In this document: positions 34,152 through 47,084 of the stretch, one piece after another
Layout of the letters: each line of letters opens with the position of its first letter
How positions within the stretch are numbered: position 1 is the first letter of the stretch
Assembly: GCA_007922305.1 (NCBI GenBank)
Contig: ML677385.1
Span: 8,890,300 to 8,954,299 of the forward strand
DNA length: 64,000 nt
From: Dermatemys mawii
Taxonomy: Eukaryota; Chordata; Testudines; Dermatemydidae
Direction: 5' to 3'
The notes under the pieces: generated by a model
What the model was told of the DNA's origin: nothing
Databases searched by the model: none
What the model saw: the letters and a program-made list of their open reading frames with translations, nothing else
Made by a program: the position numbers and the translations under genes

Positions 34152-37100
34152 CTACTCTAGAAACTGTGAGTATAGGTCAGAAATTTACACATTAACATAG
34201 TAGTATGGCCAGTTAAAAGCAGCTATGTATTCCTGTTGATTCGATATTTATGTCTTTCATATGTGAGACACAGTTAAAGCTGTCTAATCTGTTGGAAATT
34301 TGATTTATAAAGAAGATACCAGTGGAGAGAGAAAGAGGTGACAAAGAGATAATGGTAATGACAGGCATTATTGCTCTTCCAAAGGTCCACACAGCAAGGG
34401 GCCGTAAGAAGAAAGCCATGTCACTGCGTTGTGTAAGTAGCAAAATGGAAGCTTTCATTGTCTTTTCCCTTTGGGAATATAATTAGATCTACCTCTCAAA
34501 ATGGTATTGTCTAATGAAATCAAGGTTCCTGCATACTAATTATACAAAAGAATAAAGCAATAGCATATGACTAAGCAACATTGATTTCTGTCTTCTTATT
34601 TGATGACTTGTCTCCCTGGAAAATTGTAAATGTAACAATGCCTATGTTAATTATCATGAATACACAAAGGATCTGAGAGGAAAATGAATGTGGTGTGAAA
34701 AATGAACCCAGAGAACACAACTCAATAAATAGTAAAGGACATGTAGCTGAATGCTACTTATTTTTATGACCAAAGGACCAATTAATATAAACAGAATGCT
34801 CTGATATGTTCTTTCATGTCCATTTAATTCAGGGCAGAATATTTTTTTATTATATATCTTGCTCTTCTTTAATATGATTTTTTTTCCTTGATTTTTTTTT
34901 TCTAGGATAATTTGGTTGACTTTCTTTTCCCAAAAATTTTCCAATGAATGGCATTTGAAAAGAGCAAGTATTATGTAGCATTTCATGTAATTCCTTTAGA
35001 GATATAAAGGCATTGATCTGATTTCAGATATAGCTAGTTAAGATACAGCATGTATCATAAATTTGTTCACCAGTGGAAGAGGGGGAAAATAGGAAAGTGA
35101 CAGAGAAGGGGAAATTTCTGCTCTGTGCACAGTTGTTCCTTGCTTGTTATAAAAGCAAAAGTAGCAGAAAATAGGAACCTTGTTGCTATGCATCTCATGA
35201 TTCTTGATCACATCCCCATGGTAACTAGCAGAAATCATTCACATTCAGTAGAAGTATCAGGGGAAGATATGTGCCACAGCGAGTTGGATCTTCTTTATCC
35301 TAAAGAGACTGTGTGCATGGTCAGTCATACAGCAGGGTATAAAAAGGTCATGCTCATGCAGTTAATGTAACATTTATTCATATTAAAGTTGATCCAAGAA
35401 CAACACTCCTATTTTCTAAGAATAATGTAAGGCCACTCTATAGCCTTATATTCTATTTAGTGATGGGTGAATCTCTGAAAGGTAGTGACAGATCTTTGCA
35501 AAGTTTGTGGGCCAGATCTTCAAGTGCTGTAAATTGGTATAGCTCCTCCGAAGTAAGAGTACCATGCTGATTCACACAAGCTATGTACCCAGCTGGTATT
35601 CATGAAATTGCATACAGGAATATTTACTGTTTAATACAGTTTCACACATAGACATCCAGAAATTCCCAAAGCCTTTTTCATTTCCTGTTTAAATGAAATC
35701 ATAATTTTCATTTAGACAACCATCTTTTTTTTAAAATCGATATTGCCTTTTTTAGAAATAGGTGTATTGTAACTGGAAAATTGACCCTTTTTATCTATAA
35801 TACACCCGTGTGCCTTAATTTGTTTCTACAAAAGGTCCCATTTAAAAAATCATAATGAAATGTGCAAAAAAATAAAAAGCAATCCAACTTTGCACGTTAA
35901 GTAATGTTGATCTCTATTACAAATACTCTATATTTTGGAGACTTATATGAGCCTTGAAAAGACTGAATGTTTGTTTTTGTCTACCTTCTTTTCCTTCACT
36001 CTACTCTGTGCATCCCTTCCTTGTCCTTTCCATATCCTTTACTTAGATGCTAACTTCCTACCTCTTCATGACATTCAACTTCAGCTTCTTTTTGCTATGC
36101 TTTCCATCCCCCTCTAAAATCTTACAGAACTAAAGTATCTCAGCTGAATTTAGGAGGAGGATTTTTATAGTCTGACACACCATAGGGCTTGATCAGCCAA
36201 TATGAATTGTTGATGTTCTGTTAGCATTGGAGTATTGTTAACCAAATAAATAAATAAATTTAAAAAAGCAAAAACAAAAGCAGCAAACTATATCCGAGGT
36301 CTTTAGCACTCCAGAGTACCTCTAGACTTTTTATGACACAGTCTAGCTCAGCCAATGACCTAAGATTGTGAAAACTACAACAGAGCTTGGGAGTTCCCCA
36401 ACAGAGGGATTCAGATTGCTGTTCACCTCCTGCCATTTGAAGGTCCTGCTGCTGCCGTAAAGTGGAAAGTAGCTTGTCATCCACCTTCATCCCCTGCCAG
36501 TTCGTACTGTGTTTGAAGGAGGAAATGTCCTTCTGACTCTGCAGCTGGCAGGAGGTTCTGAAGTGGTTTCCATGGTGGCAGGATTATGGAGTGCAACTGA
36601 TCATAATTATAATCACAGTATAATGCATTGGACTGCACTTTAAAATCTGCAGCCCCATAAATAAACTTCTAGCTCAAGGGATGTGTTAGACAAGTGTCCA
36701 TTAGCTATCTGACAGTCAGCACTAGCAGTGCAAGTTTCCACACAAATGTGCCTTAGCCTTGACACGGAGGGACTACCCATATAGAGTAGGAGGATAGTTT
36801 TATCTTTATGCTAATTCAGTCTTTGATCCTCTGCTGTAAATGGCAGTAAGAATGTCAGTTATGATAGTCATTCATTGTAAATATTCTTATGGGTTATCAT
36901 CATTTTCCAAATAGGATGAGCCAGGGTGAGGAAGGGGATTAGAAGTAGAGCTGGTTTGGAATTTTCTCAGGTTTTAAAGCTGGCCATTACCTGCTAGGCA
37001 AGCTTGTTCTTTAGGCCACTTTTGTGGAGTTTAGCAGTTCTGTAAATCTGAAGCTTGTTTAGGAGCTGTGCAGAGCTAACTTCCATAAGGACTCTTACCC

Positions 37101-37689
37101 TACACAGTTTATACCACATTGGGCTGAAACTGTTGCTCTGCAAAGCTCTGAAGTGCCACAGAACTAGAAGAGCTTTAGTCAAACCTTACTGGACATATCA
37201 GAACTTCAGATAGGTGAGAATTTCAGTTAACTAGCCTTTAAATAATTGATTTGATTGTTTTGCCTTGCATTACAACTAGGGGATAGTGTATTTTTGAGAG
37301 GTTTATGCAGAAGTTCCCAGAGGCTGGAAGTGAAGCTAACTTGGAAGTTTTAATTAACTGAATTCAGCCTTTCCATAGCTAGCTCATCACTCTACAGAGG
37401 CTCCTGCCAGATACCCTAAATACCTCTCAGTACGCTCCAAGACTTACGTTCTTACCATATAGGTTGGGGACAGCTCTTTAGAGTCAGCAAACTATTGGTT
37501 TGTGGGACAGAGGTTTGTCAGATTGAGTTATTTGAACAACTGAAACCTGGCTTTGCTTTTTCATAAGCAGGTGTAAGATTGGCAAATGCTTCCAACTACC
37601 AACCCAAAAGGCTTTGAGGTTTAAAGAAAATGCTTTATTTCAGCAGCTCTGCTAATGAGAACCTGTTTGATGGCCACCATCACGGCCAA
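34152..37689. other. non-coding, nothing but one palindromic repeat
   Basis: Frames of 60-110 codons on both strands have biased, low-complexity composition (the 110-codon minus frame at 34654-34986 is Lys/Ile rich) and no domain. An (aaat)n run lies near 36245-36260. Confidence 0.5.
35508..35583. repeat. palindromic amniote-type repeat
   Basis: gggccagatcttcaagtgct at the left, ttggtatagctcctccgaag in the middle, with a decayed complementary arm (gtaccatgctgattcacaca) on the right. A MITE-like palindrome abundant in sauropsids. Confidence 0.5.
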
Positions 37690-37830
37690 CACAGGGGACT
37701 GAACCAGAACTCTCTACGGCTACATGCACGAGTTTCCACACTTTCAGTTGGAGAGACAGGTTTTGTGGTTGTAACAGCCTTGCCTGCTCAGTGGTTCAGA
37801 CCCAGAGGGGGAACATGTTACACACTCTTA
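37690..37830 (-). repeat. possible tRNA-derived SINE, degraded
   Basis: aggggactgaaccagaactc resembles the antisense B-box of a tRNA-derived SINE seen in turtles, and the following ggctacatgcacgagtttcc, ctcagtggttcagacccaga and gaacatgttacac keep the order of that family as I remember it. Divergence is high, so the call is tentative. Confidence 0.3.
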
Positions 37831-39294
37831 ACAGTGCATTACACTTGCAGAGCAAACTATTTGTATTACCCTACCAAAGTATTATATTCCTGAACAGGCA
37901 TCAGATTATGTTCCAAGAGAACAATTTTTTTAATAAAACGTACAGTCTCAAGATTAAGCAAATTCAGCTTCGCTTCCCCCTGTGCCCCCCACACACAGAG
38001 TTGTAACTCATCATGTACAAGATGATAAAATGTTGATCCATTTTGCCATAAGAAAGTTATTTTTTTTTACATGTATTGAATTAAGTTTATTACTGCTGGA
38101 GACAGGGGAGAAAGCGCTAGGTATTACTGTTAAGTTAACCACTATGGAAAATCACTTTTCCCTGTAATAGCATTTCTCTATGGACATGTTTATAGTATTT
38201 AGTACTTTAGTATTCATTGTACACCTATCTTCTTTTATAGATAAAATTCAATAAACATATTGTTAATAAAATCTTTGCAGAATCCCTTCTGGCTCTGAGT
38301 CAGTCAGATATTTTAAAAGGCATTATCTATATGCTTGACTGGGTTTTGATAGGAACAAATACAAGTTAGTGAGTTACATGGAGGAGACTGATAGCAGTGT
38401 CACGTTCAGATGCAACAGAGGAAGGAGGGTCTGCTGCAAATAGTGATTTGATTTTGAAGAATTCAAAGCCTTTTTAAAATAATTTCTTTAAAATGTTAAA
38501 CCAAGTTCCAGCACTTACATATTCCTGAGTAAAACTGGCTCAATAGTAAAATAAAGTCCTAACCAGATTGTTATTTCTATTAGCCATGGATTGTTGCATC
38601 ATATTTTACTTGTGAGTATTCAAACAACCACCAGCTGTTGATGAAAATATTCACGATCCCCAAATGAATGACCCATCTTTAGAATATCTGTGTAGTCACT
38701 GAAAATTCAGACCAGAAGTGCACTGATTATCTATTTACCAAATGTCACTCAATTGCTCAACAAAAAAGCAGCATAACTGTGCAACCAAATAGTGTGAACA
38801 GCTAATGAATTACCCAAAGGCTGAAAATTGGTTGTCAAAAGTATGTAGCAAATACTCCTGAATAACACATTTAATGAAAGTATTTAAGAATGATCCACAA
38901 TAATTTGCCAATCAAGTAAACATGAATTTCATAATGTAAGTTGTTAGTAATGAATAATGTTGGCTTCTGAGTTGAAGGAACTGCAGAGCCCAAATTCATT
39001 TTTATCTCTTTTCTGCAAATTAAATGTAAACACCCCCATAGCCCCTTCAACATTCCCACCATCATGCTCTCCTGTAGTCCAATCAGCCAATCAGGCCTTT
39101 AAAAATAATTACAGAGACTCTGACTGGATAAGAATAACAAGAGAAATAAAGTAAAAACAAAAATGAACTGAATTAGCTGCCTGATGATTGGGTTCTTATT
39201 TTCAGCCTCCGCCTCAGCACCTGCTTCCTGGCCACATGGAATGTTCCAGAGCCTAAAACTGGAGTACCCACCTAGTCCCCCATCCTCAAGGGTG
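37831..39294. other. non-coding, nothing recognised
   Basis: AT-rich; frames up to 71 codons without motifs. A pyrimidine/C-rich run (cttccccctgtgccccccac) lies near 37972-37992. Confidence 0.5.
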
Positions 39295-39342
39295 TTTAGG
39301 CTCCTAACTTCTACTGAAATCAATGGAAGTTAGGAGCCTAAA
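39295..39342. repeat. near-perfect palindrome, 17-bp arms
   Basis: Left arm tttaggctcctaacttc (39295-39311) and right arm gaagttaggagcctaaa (39326-39342) are exact complements around a 14-base loop. The outer sequence (caggatctgggccct at 39351) belongs to the same family of palindromic sauropsid repeats. The perfect arms suggest a younger copy than the others in this window. Confidence 0.85.
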
Positions 39343-39367
39343 TACATTTCAGGATCTGGGCCCTAAG

Positions 39368-39412
39368 TAGGGCTGCCAACTTTCTAACTGCTGAAAACCA
39401 GACACCCCTGTT
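39368..39412 (-). repeat. terminal fragment of the CpG-rich element at 41622
   Basis: agggctgccaactttctaac and gctgaaaaccagacacccct match the inverted 3' end expected for the element at 41622-42620, whose own 3' terminus (gcgttcgttttttgctatta) is decayed. It shows the repeat family occurs at least twice here. Confidence 0.5.
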
Positions 39413-40904
39413 GGGGGAGTGGTGGAACCACCAGTTCAGGAATTGCGCTGAAAGGCATTTTCATAGCAGGCAAGGACATTCAGCTGGTTGGCACATGGGG
39501 AGATGGAGCAAATGACCTCAACTTCTCTTTTCTGGGTGGCTTGTGCTTCAGCAGATGTTCGCGGAGAATTCATGACTACAGCTGTGCCAAGACCCTAGGC
39601 AGATGTTCAGGAGCAGGACAAGAACCATGATACTATTCTTTCCCTCTGCTGCAAGGTCCTTATTCATTCGCATGCAGGCACATATTCATCTGAACAAGAG
39701 CCAGGCACAATCTGTATATAAATTAGAACAACTCTGAAGCCAGCAAGGTATTGCATGGTAAATTACAGGTTTGGCATTGCTGAGATAAAGATGGCAGGAT
39801 TGGTAGATGTAAATTGCACATCTCTCACACACCTTCCAAGTCTGACAATGTAACGTGGGTAGGCTGGTGGCCGTGGTGGTATGGCTATAAGGGAAGCCCT
39901 GTCTTCAAAGAGTGTACTGCCTATTCTTCCTGTGCTAGCAAGATGGGGATCAAGACATGGAACATTAGGAGAAAGGCTACACATTAATGTAGGATGTGGA
40001 GACCTGCAGAGCTCTTTCAGGGACACAGAGGCCTTGAGAGGGAAACTAAAGCTACATATTAATGAGTCTTCCACAAATAAAGGGCACCTACTTATGAAAA
40101 TATCTTTGGTATATAAAAAGGGCATGGTTTCTTTACCTACCTAGGTTTCACATAAATTATATTTGACCGTAATAATACTTTTATAGTATTGTTGGTCTGT
40201 GCTGCTATCTCATTTGGCTGCAAATATCATATACCAAATTGCCATGATAGATTAGTTTGCCCTTTGAGCTGCTAATTTTCATTTTAATGGCAACGTAACA
40301 TATCATGAAAAGCAAATATGGCATTGCAGATTACAGAGGTTTCCAAAAGAGTAGGTCAGTACAAATTCAGCTTTGTTTTTATATATATATAATTCTGAGC
40401 TCCGTGGCAAAAAAAAAAAGTTGACATTTAAGGTTTTGTAATTGTCTTTTGTTCCTTAACATTATGTATCTTCAACATTCTGATATACAAAGTATCTGAT
40501 ACAAATTCTAATTATCTCTGTAGTTTGTTAAAGTGTAGGGAAATTTTCTTACCGCTCAGAGTATAATATAACACTGTCTTTATTATGATGACCTTTTCTG
40601 GGGCTGTATTTTTCTGTTATTAGGAACTACTGTCTTCTACTATTAAAAATTACCATCTTTGTAATGCATTCCATGTGGGTATGTTGTTCTACACAGAAAC
40701 AGTGATACAAATCTATATTTCTCTGGAGATATATTCACATGATAATAGCAGTCAAAAATATCTAAAAATAGGTAATATGCAATGACACCAAAAACTTGGA
40801 GCCAATATATATTTCTCCTTACTTTATCTAATAATTTTAGCTTTGTTCAAATGCTATGAAAATAATAATATTAAATGGACATCAAATTTCTCAAACTTCA
40901 ACCT
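39413..40904. other. non-coding, no convincing gene
   Basis: A 120-codon minus-strand frame (39763-40125) overlaps an 87-codon plus-strand frame. Neither has a domain or a credible promoter context, and I treat both as chance. (ta)n at 40380-40391 and a poly-A run at about 40410. Confidence 0.45.
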
Positions 40905-41000
40905 TGTGCTTCCTCGGGATGTGACTTCATCCGATCTCACAAGGTAAGCAGGATTGAAAGTAGGGCATTATTAGATAGAATATTTCCAAGGAAAACTTGA
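40905..41000 (+). repeat. 5S rRNA-derived SINE fragment
   Basis: tcatccgatctcacaaggtaagcagg (first 20: tcatccgatctcacaaggta) corresponds to the middle of 5S rRNA, where the gene reads tctgatctcggaagctaagc, the internal RNA polymerase III promoter region. The following attattagatagaatatttc sits where 5S has gttagtacttggatggga. The surrounding cttcctcgggatgtgacttc is not 5S, as expected for SINE3/AmnSINE-type elements rather than a 5S gene. Truncated and old. Confidence 0.7.
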
Positions 41001-41621
41001 ATTTCTTCAGGAAAGGTATTTAGATGAAGGCCCAGACACTATTAGATATTTAGGATTTGGAGGTCTGAGATCCTCAAGATCTCAGACTTGAGAATGTAAA
41101 GGGATCTTCTTAAGCAGCTGGAACAACATGTGCTAGATAATGTTATTGTTTGGCTTAAAATAGTTAAAAACTGATCTTTCTGGAGTCTAAGAGACTAGAA
41201 CTGTAACATTTATTAGTTGTCAATCCACAAGTCTGATATCTGTATATCAAGGTAAAATATCTGATCAGATTTTTACTCTGACCTCTTTCCACATCATTTA
41301 AAGTTGAACAGGAAGATGCAGCATTTCTTTTGTTCATTTGCTTTAACATGTGCAGTACCAGAAAGTCCTAATAGGTAACAAATTAGTGACAACAGATTAC
41401 ATTGAAGGGAAACTTTGAACTGGGTTATGAGGTTCCCAAAGAGTGAAAAATCCGGTAATTCCCCTGTAGAGGAGGATTGGGTAGCAAAGAGCTCCTGCAA
41501 GGGATCACCACAGACGCTTGTCATATAGTGCTGTGAAGCATAGCTAGGTGTTTGCTGAGCATGGAACCAGTAGGCCAAAATATTGCATGGAGGGGAGCCA
41601 TGTACCTTCGCCTCTACATAC
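41001..41621. other. non-coding, nothing recognised
   Basis: A 61-codon and a 142-codon minus-strand frame (41164-41349, 41294-41722) extend into the next repeat; neither has a recognisable motif. Confidence 0.45.
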
Positions 41622-42620
41622 GGTTGCCAGGTGTCCGGTTTTCGACTGGAATGCATGGTCAAAAGGGGACCCTGGTGGCTCCGGTCAGCACTGCTGACTG
41701 GGCCATTAAAAGTCTGGTTCATGGCACAGCAGAGCTAAATCAGGCTCCCTGCCTGCCCTGGCTCTGCGCGGCTCCTGGAAATGGCCAACATATCCCTGCA
41801 GCCCCTAGGGGCAGTGGCAGATGGAGATTCCGTGTGCTGGCCCGCCATGAGTGCCAACTCTGCAGCTCCCATTGACCAGGAACCGTGGCCAATGGGAGCT
41901 TCTGGAGTGGTGCATGTGGATGAGGGCTGCATGTGGAGCCACCTGGCCATGTCTCCACCTAGGGACCACAGGGACATACCGGCTGTTTCCGGGAAGCTGC
42001 CTGAGGTAAGTGCCACCTGCCCAGAGCCCATACCCCAAACCCCATCCTGAGGCCCAAAGCCGTGCCCCTGCCCAAAGCTGCCTCCTGCATCCTAACTCCC
42101 TCCGAGAGCCCGCAGCCTGAGTCATTTCCCATGTCTCAATCTCCTGTCCCATTCCTGAGCCTCATTCCACAACCAAACTCCCTCCCATAGCCTGCACCCC
42201 ATATCCCCTGCCCCAGCCCTGAACCTGCACCCCATCCCACACCTCACCTCCCTACCGCAGCCCTGACCCCCTCTTGCACCAAAACTCCTTCATGGAGCCT
42301 GCGTCGTGCAACCCCTCCTGCACCCCAACCTAAAGCCCTGAGCCCCCTCTTGCACTCCATATACCTCTGTGCCAGCTGAGATCCCCCTCCTGGACCCTAT
42401 AATCCTTATCCTTGTCCCTACCTCAGAGTCTGCACCCCTCACCCACTCCTATACCTCAACTCCCTGCCCTAGCCCAGTAAAAGTGAATGAAGGTGGGGGA
42501 AGTGAGCAATGGAGGTAGGGAGCATGGAGTGAGCAGGGGTGGGGTCTTGGAGAAGGGGCAGGGGCAGGGTCTCAGGCAAGGGGGGAAGGGGTAAGGGCGT
42601 TCGTTTTTTGCTATTAGAAC
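41622..42620 (+). mobile_element. long CpG/C-rich non-autonomous DNA transposon-like repeat
   Basis: Starts ggttgccaggtgtccggttt and ends gggcgttcgttttttgctat. The end is recognisably the complement of the ccggtttt-containing start, as in a turtle repeat I recall with ggttgccag...ctggcaacc ends. The body contains gaccctggtggctccggtca, a GC-rich block, then a 400-bp C-rich region of irregular direct repeats (variants of cctgcaccccatcccac). Several overlapping 72-115 codon frames on both strands are created by this composition and are not genes. No transposase. No target duplication confirmed because the right end is decayed. Confidence 0.6.
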
Positions 42621-45140
42621 CCTTACCGCTACAGTAACATCATATGCCCTGCCCCAGCTGTCTGCTGGTTGCCGCATATTGGGGCTGATGATCCCACCTC
42701 TGTGAACACAACATCTTTGCATGTTTTTATGAGCTACATCTGGTTTACAAGTCTGTGCCCTCTTTTCTAGGATTAATTCCTAAATATAGAAAGTACCAGG
42801 GCTTCCTGTGAGATGAAAGGGGCTATAGAAAGAAAGAGCTTGTATGATTTTGGTTTAAAACCAAAACAATCTTCATGTGTACAACATTTAATCACAATTA
42901 CTATGTAAATCATTCTATTGGAAAGATACCATAAATTGATTTCCCCCTAGGTAAGAGTAAAACAAAAAAGAAAACCAGTGAGCGGGTTTCGTATTATTCC
43001 AAAGACGTGCTCTGTGCATGTTTTCAGTCTGGGCTAAAGGATTTTAACACATCTTTACAATCCTGCAATGGAGTGCTCATAAAGTTTCTAATTACCAATA
43101 AAAAGAATGTGAACTATAATACAGAGAGAATGAAAGAGGCACTCTGTTGTAGTCATATCAAAGTTTATGCTTGTATTAAGGTACCTTTGAATCACTAATG
43201 TGTGTCTACAGGTGTCTTTGTTTAAATATTATAATAAAGGATTTTGTAGATATCTGAATGTCTTTGAAGAGATGCTGCTAAATGGCTGCTTCAAAATAAT
43301 CTGCACACACAATTTTTCAGTTTAAAGTAGATGATATGCCCCTGCTATTCTTTCTCTCTGATCTGTCTAGATTACAGCATCTCTTGAGAAAAGCAGTGGG
43401 AAAATGAGTTACACTTTATATTAAGGGTGCATTTTATTAAGAGTTTTACAAAGAGTTAGTAAATGATTAAATTTTTAATAAACCGTTGATTGCTTATAAC
43501 CATCAAGAAGCCCTCTAATGCTGTTTAAAGCATTGTAAAAGATCCATAATATGCTTATAACATTAATGTATTCACCTTTTATAAAGATAAAGCAAAATAT
43601 ACATTATATGTACACATTTATTTTACATATTTATGTAAAATGTGTAATATAAAGCATAACCAAAAGTGTTTTTTGAATTACTCATCTCTGAGACCTGTAG
43701 TATGGCAGAACAATGGGAAGACATGGTGTGTTCAGTTAACATTGGTCAGTCCTTTGTCATTAAGCAATAAAAGACACCATAGGCCTGATTTCTTAAGGTG
43801 ATTCCCTAATTATTTTTTAAGAACTAAGAAATCGTATCTCATAGATTTATAAAATGCTAGCTGATTTGATTTTCTTTAAGATCAAAAAAGCATATGTTCC
43901 AATCAACTCTCTGGACCAGATTCTAAATCCTCCACTGTGACAGTGACAGATGTCCAGGTAGGGTGACCAGATAGCTAGCGTGAAAAATCGGGACGGGGGT
44001 GAGAGGCAATAGGGACCTATAAAAGACAAAGCTCCACGTATATAGATTGTCCAGCTGATGCACAGAGAGAGCAAAGGGGGAGGGAGAGGGAAGGGTTGGT
44101 TGTTCTGTTTCTATGTCTGGAGATGTGGCGATGCATTTTGCATATCTAAGGTTAAGATGTGACCTAGTACATTAACATTCAATGTGTTACAGTCATTGAA
44201 GGAAGCTTGAAATGCAAGCCTTTCTTCAATCCTCTGTCACAGGACCTGTTCCCTTTAAAATGTGGTATTGTTAATTCTGGATCATTTCTTTTGTTCCGGT
44301 AGTTGCCAAAAACTGAGCATGTCACATTCTGATAAAAAGTCTTTAACACAACACACCCTGAGAGCCTGCAGCACTGTTGAACATACCCCTGGCTTGATTG
44401 ATTTAGTTCTACTGCAGTTTACTGATTTGTAGATTGGTACAGCTCAAAGAAGATGCCATCTTTAGAAAGTGGAGGTCTGATACATTAAACTACAGGGTCT
44501 GTGATGAAATTTTCCTCTTGCAAGGTTCATAAACCCAAGCAGTAGTTTGATTAACTTATGTAAATATCCTTTTTACATCATTCTACTTTCCCCAGGTTAA
44601 TTCAGTGGTGGATTATTTTCCCAACATAGCGAAAGAAGCAAATGAGCTTTCAAACAGAATTTTTGAAAAATTAAACTTTTAATATAATAATACATTTCCT
44701 CCTAAAGGAAACCACTGGGTTTTACAAGCTTTATATAAGTAAATCTTCATCCATGTCTGAAAAATAGCTAGAACATAACAATACTGCATTATTCTAGGAC
44801 AGAAAGTGAAAAATAACATGCTCAAATGAATCTGTAAGAAGTTGAGTTGGACAAAATACAATCCTCTAAATGGGAATTTGGAAAGAACACTGATATGAAC
44901 ACTGAAATTCTTGAAATAAGTTTAGTAGGATTTGTAATTACTACAAGTGTTCATGGGCTCAACTTTGTCTTATGCAATGCTAGCACCATGCTTCCTAGCA
45001 CCATGCTAGAGAAATAGCTCCAAAGTTAACCAGAGGGGAAGTGTGCCACTAGACCATGCCTCAGCACTTGTGTTTTCCCTGGGTACTATTCAAGTTGGCG
45101 AGGCCCAACTCTGCTTGGATTCTGTGATCACAACTTTTGA
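42621..45140. other. non-coding with one MITE fragment
   Basis: Apart from the fragment at 43959 I recognise nothing. A local duplication tagcaccatgct occurs twice at about 44980-45010. Confidence 0.5.
43959..44035 (-). repeat. truncated copy of the TAGGGTGACCAGA MITE
   Basis: tagggtgaccagatagctag then gtgaaaaatcgggacggggg and aatagggacctataaaagac match the inverted right part of the MITE at 26154-26277. The other terminus is missing. Confidence 0.65.
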
Positions 45141-45250
45141 GCAATATTTATTTGATTAACTCACCTTGTGCATTTGCATCTTTTATTGGACCAACTTCTG
45201 TTGGTGAGAGAGACAAGCTTTCATGCCAGACAGAGCTCTTCTTCAAATGC
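45141..45250 (-). repeat. SINE-like sauropsid repeat, antisense
   Basis: ttattggaccaacttctgtt, ggtgagagagacaagctttc and cagagctcttcttcaaatgc form the well-conserved core of a common sauropsid interspersed repeat. The arrangement parallels the SINE-like unit at 16762 (xxGAAGxxG...GAAAGCTT). Name uncertain. Confidence 0.6.
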
Positions 45251-46651
45251 AGTCATTTTAGATTCAGAGGCACTATTAAACTTACACTGATGCGTACATT
45301 TATTTTAGTGGTATCACCATCTACCCGCTACATCATTTTCATGGTGCTGATGTGATGTGTTCAGCTGATTTGTTTTGAAATAGAAGTGGCCAACTTGACT
45401 AAAGAATTTCAGGAATAGAAAGGCACTGGTAAGTGTGAAGCAGACTGCTTTTGAAACTTTGAGCCGTCTGGTTTATTTAGACCTCAAGGGAGGTGTTTTG
45501 GTTTGTTTTTTTTTCCTTTCATTGTTAGGGTGGGAGTTGGCAGAAAATTGTGTCACACAGGGTATCCCACCAAGAAACAACTTCTATTACAAAAAGACAA
45601 TCTAAAAGAATGATAATCTATGTTTTTGTTTTAAAATGACTTTGTCACATATGTTTTTCACTCTTTGGGCAGCAAAAGACCAGACATCAACCATAATATT
45701 TTGGATTATCTCTGCTGTTAATTTCCAGAGTTGTCTGCAATCTAGCATAATGTTCTGTACGTGCACAGCCGTCCAATTCATTTTTGTTTACCTTGACTGA
45801 ATCTTTGTCATACTGACTGTTTCCAGTATTCTGTGATTTCACACTGCTAATGGTTTCATGTAAGCTTTGCTATTTTGGGAATATAAAAGTGCTGCAGTTT
45901 TGGCTGTTATAATTAAGGGACTTCAATAACCTCTTTTCTTTGAGAAGCTGCTCATGAGACAGAAAGAGGAAGGGCACAAGCCACATACAAAACACCACAA
46001 AGTTCCTATTTATCAAAAACACTAGTCTTCAGGGTTATTTAAATGACAGAGCTTAATGTCAGCTGCAAAGTGGTGAAACTGCAGTGTTTTGCAAGGTCTA
46101 CTGGATCTCCTCCTTGATGTTGGGGAATGTGGCATGCCATCAATCTTCAAAGTGTGGGGTAAGATATATTATAATACAAGAAGCTGTAAGGGCTTCGTTA
46201 CACTAGCATAAATAAAGTTATCTGGCAGCAATCTCAGTTTGTGCTTCAGCATTTCTGCAGTGCAGGATTTACTGTCATAAATATGCAGACTCCTGAATTT
46301 CTGTGGAACACAGGTAAGCTTGAATTTCATTGTAAAGAGGGTCCCTGCATGCCTTCTAACTTTTCAACAGCCTGGCTCATGTGCCTAATTACCATTCATT
46401 CACCCTACTTCAAGTAACCTTATTTGCACTCCTCACATGCTTGGCATCCAGAATGCCTCTTTGCAGACATTCCTAACTCAGTCTTAGAAGCTTATAGTAG
46501 GCTGAAACTTATAGACACTTTGAGTTAAGAATGGGGAAAATGTAGATGGTAGTTACTTCAGATATTCATTTCTTTCCTGTAATTCAAAGTGTCATCTTCT
46601 AAAACAATATTTTTAAGGATTAGGCTACAATGTAGGTTTTAAATATATAGT
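45251..46651. other. non-coding, nothing recognised
   Basis: Short random frames, T-rich runs near 45500-45520. Confidence 0.5.
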
Positions 46652-46720
46652 AGGCTAAATTCAGACCTTATGTAGGCAGGTACAGCTCCATTGATTTACA
46701 GCATCTCTGAATGTGGCCTA
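46652..46720. repeat. palindromic amniote-type repeat
   Basis: gctaaattcagaccttatgt, ggtacagctccattgattta and ctctgaatgtggcc form an imperfect palindrome of the same class as 35508 and 39295. Confidence 0.5.
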
Positions 46721-46837
46721 ATGAACACACGTCCTGTTGATAATAGCCCACTTTAATTGAATTGTCTTGAATTGGTAAGGCAACTCCAACCTTTTCATGT
46801 ACTGTTATATATAGCTTCCTACTGTATTTTCCACTCC

Positions 46838-46932
46838 ATGCAGCTGATGAAGTGGGTTTTACCCATGAAATCTTATGCCCAAATAAATTTATTCGTCTCT
46901 AAGGAGCCACTAGTACTCCTCACTGTTTTTGT
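46838..46932 (+). repeat. single arm of the SINE-like repeat seen as a dimer at 16762
   Basis: cagctgatgaagtgggtttt, acccatgaaatcttatgccc and ctctaaggagccactagtac match the right arm at 16905-16988 in order and orientation, but here the copy is a monomer. This shows the dimer at 16762 is not the obligatory form. Confidence 0.75.
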
Positions 46933-47084
46933 CGAACTTAGAACCCAGATCCACAAGGGAACTTAGATGTTGCAATGCATAATTTTCAGTTGCCAAGATA
47001 GAAAATCATTGCAACTACAATGAGACCCACAAAACTTGCATAAAATTGCACATCTTCCCTCTTATCCCATTACTGCTAACTTTG

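Noticed and set aside
34654..34986. 110-codon Lys/Ile-rich minus-strand frame
   Set aside because: Low-complexity translation of AT-rich DNA without motif.
39763..40125. 120-codon minus-strand open frame
   Set aside because: Overlaps another frame on the opposite strand, no motif, no homology I can recall, no promoter or splice signal.
40930..40990. A functional 5S rRNA gene
   Set aside because: Only the central part is 5S-like, with many substitutions and non-5S flanks; a SINE relic explains it better.
41735..42152. Several overlapping 72-115 codon frames on both strands
   Set aside because: They sit in the CpG/C-rich repeat 41622-42620, where stop codons are rare by composition.
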